From Saccharospirillum alexandrii_A (GTDB taxonomy: Bacteria; Pseudomonadota; Gammaproteobacteria; Pseudomonadales; Natronospirillaceae): 64,000 bases of DNA. Position numbers and translations under genes: made by a program. Positions 61,009-64,000 of the stretch are shown here, in pieces. The notes under the pieces are model-generated. The model was not told the DNA's origin. It saw only the letters and a list, made by a program, of their open reading frames with translations, and did not search any database. How positions within the stretch are numbered: position 1 is the stretch's first letter; every line of letters starts with the position of its first letter. Where the stretch lies: the NCBI RefSeq assembly GCF_043641555.1, contig NZ_JBHZRJ010000001.1:496001-560000 (forward strand). Reading direction: 5' to 3'.

Positions 61009-62331
61009 ATGAACGCTTCCCCAACGACCTGGCTGCGCCTGAGTGCGCTCGCCATTGGTGTTTCCTGCACCACCGCCGCACTGGCAGAAACCATTACCAT
61101 TGGCACCGTAAACAACGGTGACATGATCCGTATGCAAGCCCTGTCTTCCGAGTTTGAAGCCGCCAACCCGGGCATTGAACTGGATTGGGTCATACTGGAA
61201 GAAAACGTCCTGCGTCAGCGTCTGACCACAGACATCGCCGCCAACAGCGGCCAGTTCGATGTAATGACCATCGGCATGTATGAAACCCCCATCTGGGGAG
61301 CCAACGGCTGGCTTGAGCCTATGGACAACCTGCCCGCAAGCTACGACGAAGACGACCTGTTCCCGTCGGTAAAAGCCGGCCTGTCAGCTGATGGCCAGCT
61401 TTACGCCTTGCCGTTCTACGGCGAAAGCTCGATGACCTATTATCGCACCGACCTGTTTGAAGACGCAGGCCTGAGCATGCCAGCGGCACCCACCTGGGAT
61501 CAGGTGCGTGAATTTGCGGTTGCCTTGCACGACCCATCGAACGAACAGTACGGCATCTGCTTGCGCGGTAAAGCTGGCTGGGGTGAGAACATGGCGCTGG
61601 TAAGCACCATGGTCAACGCTTTTGGTGGCAGCTGGTTCGATATGGACTGGAACGCCCAGCTGGAAACCGACGAATGGAAGAGCGCCGTTAATTTCTACGT
61701 CGACCTGCTTGGCAATTATGGTCCTCCGGGTGCCAGCAGCAACGGTTTCAATGAAAACCTGGCGCTGTTCAACACCGGCAAGTGCGGTATGTGGATCGAT
61801 GCCACCGTCGCCGGTAGCTTCGTTACCGACGACAGCCAATCTAACGTAGCCGATTCAGTAGGCTTCGCCGCCGCACCAAGCCAGGTAACCGAGAAAGGCA
61901 GTGGCTGGTTGTGGGCCTGGGCCCTGGCCATACCGGTCAGCTCAGACCAGAAAGACGCCGCTCAGAAGTTTGTCACCTGGGCCACCTCGAAAGAGTACTC
62001 AGCACTGGTAGCGGACCGTCACGGCATTGCCGCCATTCCCCCTGGTACGCGTGTTTCCACCTACGAAAATCAGGAATACCTGGACGCTGCGGAATTCGCC
62101 AGCATGACGCTGACGCAAATGCGCAAAGCCAACCCGGATGATTCAACCCTGGAACCGTCGCCTTACACTGGCGTTCAGTTTGTGGCCATCCCGGGTTTCA
62201 GCGGCTTTGGCACCACGGTAGGGCAGCAGATCTCCGGTGCCCTGGCGGGCAGTTCAACGGTTGATCGCGCATTGGCCAATGCCAATACCGTTGTGAACCG
62301 TGAAATGCGCCGCGCTGGATATCAAGACTGA
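61009..62331 (+). CDS. smoE: Polyol (sorbitol/mannitol) ABC transporter binding protein
   Basis: The 440-residue protein has a signal peptide (MNASPTTWLRLSALAIGVSCTTAALA) and a group 1 solute-binding fold: GTVNNGDMIRMQALSSEFEAANPGIEL, LPFYGESSMTYYRTDLFEDAG, ICLRGKAGWGENMALVSTMVNAFGGSWFD. It looks like the SmoE/MtlE family for sorbitol and mannitol uptake. The start at 61009 is preferred to 61003 because AGGTG is nine bases upstream. It is followed by palindrome R12 and the two permeases. The substrate class is by family resemblance. Confidence 0.85.
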   Translation: MNASPTTWLRLSALAIGVSCTTAALAETITIGTVNNGDMIRMQALSSEFEAANPGIELDWVILEENVLRQRLTTDIAANSGQFDVMTIGMYETPIWGANGWLEPMDNLPASYDEDDLFPSVKAGLSADGQLYALPFYGESSMTYYRTDLFEDAGLSMPAAPTWDQVREFAVALHDPSNEQYGICLRGKAGWGENMALVSTMVNAFGGSWFDMDWNAQLETDEWKSAVNFYVDLLGNYGPPGASSNGFNENLALFNTGKCGMWIDATVAGSFVTDDSQSNVADSVGFAAAPSQVTEKGSGWLWAWALAIPVSSDQKDAAQKFVTWATSKEYSALVADRHGIAAIPPGTRVSTYENQEYLDAAEFASMTLTQMRKANPDDSTLEPSPYTGVQFVAIPGFSGFGTTVGQQISGALAGSSTVDRALANANTVVNREMRRAGYQD

Positions 62332-62381
62332 ACCGGCAGTAGCGACTAAATTGCCGGTATTCGAATTGTTGTCCAGAGCGA

Positions 62382-62494
62382 GCAGCGGATGCCGGTGACG
62401 CCTCTGCAGGGAAGTCCGCAACATGGATGTTGCGGCCTAGGCCCCATGGAAGGGTTCACGCCGACCCTGCAGAGGCGTTACCGGTAGCCGCTGC
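62382..62494 (+). repeat. 113-bp palindromic element, copy R12
   Basis: Arms GCAGCGG.../...CCGCTGC enclose CCTCTGCAGGG and its complement, and the core is in the reference orientation with apical hairpin CCGCAACATGGATGTTGCGG. It sits between the binding-protein gene and the first permease gene, where a 3'-end stabilising structure would favour the binding protein over the permeases. Confidence 0.92.
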
Positions 62495-62584
62495 GGACCA
62501 AAGCCAACTAAGTGAACTCCGGCTCTTGATTGATGAGTGCCGCCCGAAAAGGCGGCCAGGCCTTAACGTGGACGTACCCTAGTC

Positions 62585-63463
62585 ATGTCTCAGCTTTCTA
62601 GAAATGCCCGAGCGGCACGCTTTCTGGTTGCACCCTCGGTACTGCTCTTGCTGGCATGGATGACTGTGCCACTGGCAATGACGCTCTATTACTCGACGGT
62701 CAATTTCAATTTAACGATCCCGGGTTTGCGCAACTTCGTCGGTTTCGAAAACTACATCTTCTTCTTTACCGACCCCAGTTTCTTCGCCGGCATGTCCAAT
62801 ACCCTGGTGCTGGTGGGTTCTACCCTGTTGATTACCGTCGTGCTTGGCACACTCATCGCGGTGCTGATCGACAACCCCTTTCCGGGCCGAAGCCTGGTGC
62901 GAATTTTACTAATTTCACCGTTTTTCATTATGCCAACGGTGAATGCCCTGATCTGGAAAAACCTGCTGATGAACCCGGTCAGCGGCTTCTTTGCCTTTTT
63001 GTCAAAAACGTTTGGCATGACTCCGATCGACTGGTTCACCGACGTGCCCATGTTGGCGATCATTCTGATCGTTTCCTGGCAATGGCTGCCCTTTGCGATT
63101 CTGATTCTGATGACGGCGATGCAATCGCTCGATCAGGAACAGCTTGAAGCCGCACGTATGGACGGTGCTGGCCCCGTGGCTATTTTCCGGCACATCACAC
63201 TGCCGCACCTGGCACGACCGCTGGCGGTGGTGGTGATGATCGAAACCATTTTCCTGTTATCCATATTCGCCGAAATTTTTACGACCACCGGCGGTGGCCC
63301 TGGCACCCAGACCACCAACCTGGCGTATCTGATTTATTCCCAGGCACTGCTTCAGTACGACGTTGGCATGGCCTCGGCAGGCGGCATTGTCGCCGTGGTA
63401 CTGGCCAATATCGTGGCGATTTTTCTGATTCGCATTGTCGGCAAATCGCTGGCCGGGGAATAG
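62585..63463 (+). CDS. smoF: Polyol ABC transporter permease subunit 1
   Basis: The 292-residue permease has six spans and the sugar-ABC layout: ARFLVAPSVLLLLAWMTVPLAMTLYY, RSLVRILLISPFFIMPTVNALIW, and the ATPase-contact loop EQLEAARMDGAGPVAIFRHITLPHLARP. The EAARMDGAG motif is the EAA loop. It pairs with the next permease to form the membrane channel for the SmoE ligand. The 252-base gap before it carries R12, and its own ribosome-binding site is weak. Confidence 0.9.
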   Translation: MSQLSRNARAARFLVAPSVLLLLAWMTVPLAMTLYYSTVNFNLTIPGLRNFVGFENYIFFFTDPSFFAGMSNTLVLVGSTLLITVVLGTLIAVLIDNPFPGRSLVRILLISPFFIMPTVNALIWKNLLMNPVSGFFAFLSKTFGMTPIDWFTDVPMLAIILIVSWQWLPFAILILMTAMQSLDQEQLEAARMDGAGPVAIFRHITLPHLARPLAVVVMIETIFLLSIFAEIFTTTGGGPGTQTTNLAYLIYSQALLQYDVGMASAGGIVAVVLANIVAIFLIRIVGKSLAGE

Positions 63464-63472
63464 GAGTTCGAG

Positions 63473-64000
63473 ATGAAATTACATACTGAAAAAGTGGTTA
63501 AACTAACGGTGGTAACCATCGTCTCCTGGTTGGTTGCGGCGCTGATCTTCTTCCCAATTTTCTGGATGATACTGACCAGCTTCAAAACCGAATTGAACGC
63601 CTTTTCCTCGCCGCCCAGTCTGTTTTTCTGGCCAACGCTGGAGAATTACTTGGTGGTGTTTGAGCGCAGCGATTATCTGCGTTATGCCTTCAACTCGGTG
63701 GTCATAAGTGTTGTCTCGTCCATTCTGGCGATGGTCATCGGTATTCCGGCGGCCTATTCCATGGCGTTCTTCCCCACCAAACGAACCCAGGGCGTCTTGC
63801 TGTGGATGCTGTCGACCAAGATGCTGCCGCCGGTGGGTGTGCTGGTGCCGATCTATCTGCTGGCACGGGATACCTCGTTGCTCGATACCCGCACCGGTCT
63901 GGTCATTATTTACACCCTGATCAACCTGCCCATCGTTATCTGGATGATTTACACCTACTTCAAGGATGTGCCCAAAGACATTCTCGAAGCTTGCCGGATG
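63473..64000 (+). CDS. smoG: Polyol ABC transporter permease subunit 2 (partial)
   Basis: The visible 176 residues start MKLHTEKVVKLTVV after AGGAG and show four spans and FFPIFWMILTSFKTELNAFS, SVVISVVSSILAMVIGIPAAY, STKMLPPVGVLVPIYLLARD and the beginning of the EAA loop (DVPKDILEACRM) at the edge. It is the MalG-like partner of the preceding permease, nine bases upstream. The C-terminal part and the ATPase gene lie beyond the window. Confidence 0.9.
   Translation, partial: MKLHTEKVVKLTVVTIVSWLVAALIFFPIFWMILTSFKTELNAFSSPPSLFFWPTLENYLVVFERSDYLRYAFNSVVISVVSSILAMVIGIPAAYSMAFFPTKRTQGVLLWMLSTKMLPPVGVLVPIYLLARDTSLLDTRTGLVIIYTLINLPIVIWMIYTYFKDVPKDILEACRM

Overview
The window reads as chromosome from a free-living, GC-rich (high fifties percent by eye) gammaproteobacterium. 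The gene complement suggests a marine or halophilic heterotroph of the Oceanospirillales kind: a polyol ABC transporter, urea ABC transporter plus urease, vanillate/protocatechuate and glutarate catabolism, putrescine catabolism, an RND pump and CvfB. A Saccharospirillum-like genus is a guess and was not tested. Genes are densely packed, many pairs overlap by ATGA or TAATG, and no rRNA, tRNA, CRISPR array, transposase or phage gene was seen.

Layout. 0-14 kb: MFS carrier, a trehalose-synthase-like GH13 enzyme, dienelactone hydrolase, a cation/proton antiporter, a hotdog protein, a three-gene RND efflux operon with its MarR/GbsR-type regulator, nadC and a periplasmic binding protein. 14-18 kb: glutarate module (gcdG, gcdH, divergent gcdR). 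18-24 kb: vanillate module (vanR, vanA, vanB, ligA, ligB), with a clear VanR operator/promoter array; vanillate is demethylated to protocatechuate, which LigAB cleaves at the 4,5 position. 25-27 kb: divergent puuR/puuB. 27-30 kb: DUF2235 hydrolase and a photolyase translationally coupled to a TIGR03643 protein. 30-42.5 kb: one long minus-strand nitrogen block, urtABCDE-ureDABC-ureEFG-hupE. 43-50 kb: an unusual block with a transglutaminase-like protein coupled to a CoaBC-like flavoprotein behind a sigma-54-like promoter, then an NCS1-transporter/hybrid histidine kinase fusion with its LuxR-type response regulator. 50.3-53.6 kb: an AT-richer island of a 2OG-Fe(II) oxygenase and five acetyltransferase genes, one decayed. 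53.8-60.5 kb: DUF2807 lipoprotein, cvfB, gnd, AEC carrier, DUF2239, a DODA-type dioxygenase and a methyltransferase. 61-64 kb: polyol ABC transporter, cut by the right edge.

Two structures stand out beyond the genes. First, about twelve intergenic palindromes occur. Nearly all span exactly 113 bp (30-bp arms around a 53-bp core) or 184 bp (the same plus a 71-bp module in the apical hairpin). Arm sequences differ between copies while staying self-complementary within each copy. Second, three unlinked small genes (4338, 11809 and 30307) encode related 63-74 aa proteins. All three are preceded by the same promoter block of about 54 bp (a conserved 31-bp box ending in the -35, a 17-bp spacer and a -10), which points to a co-regulated family of small proteins.
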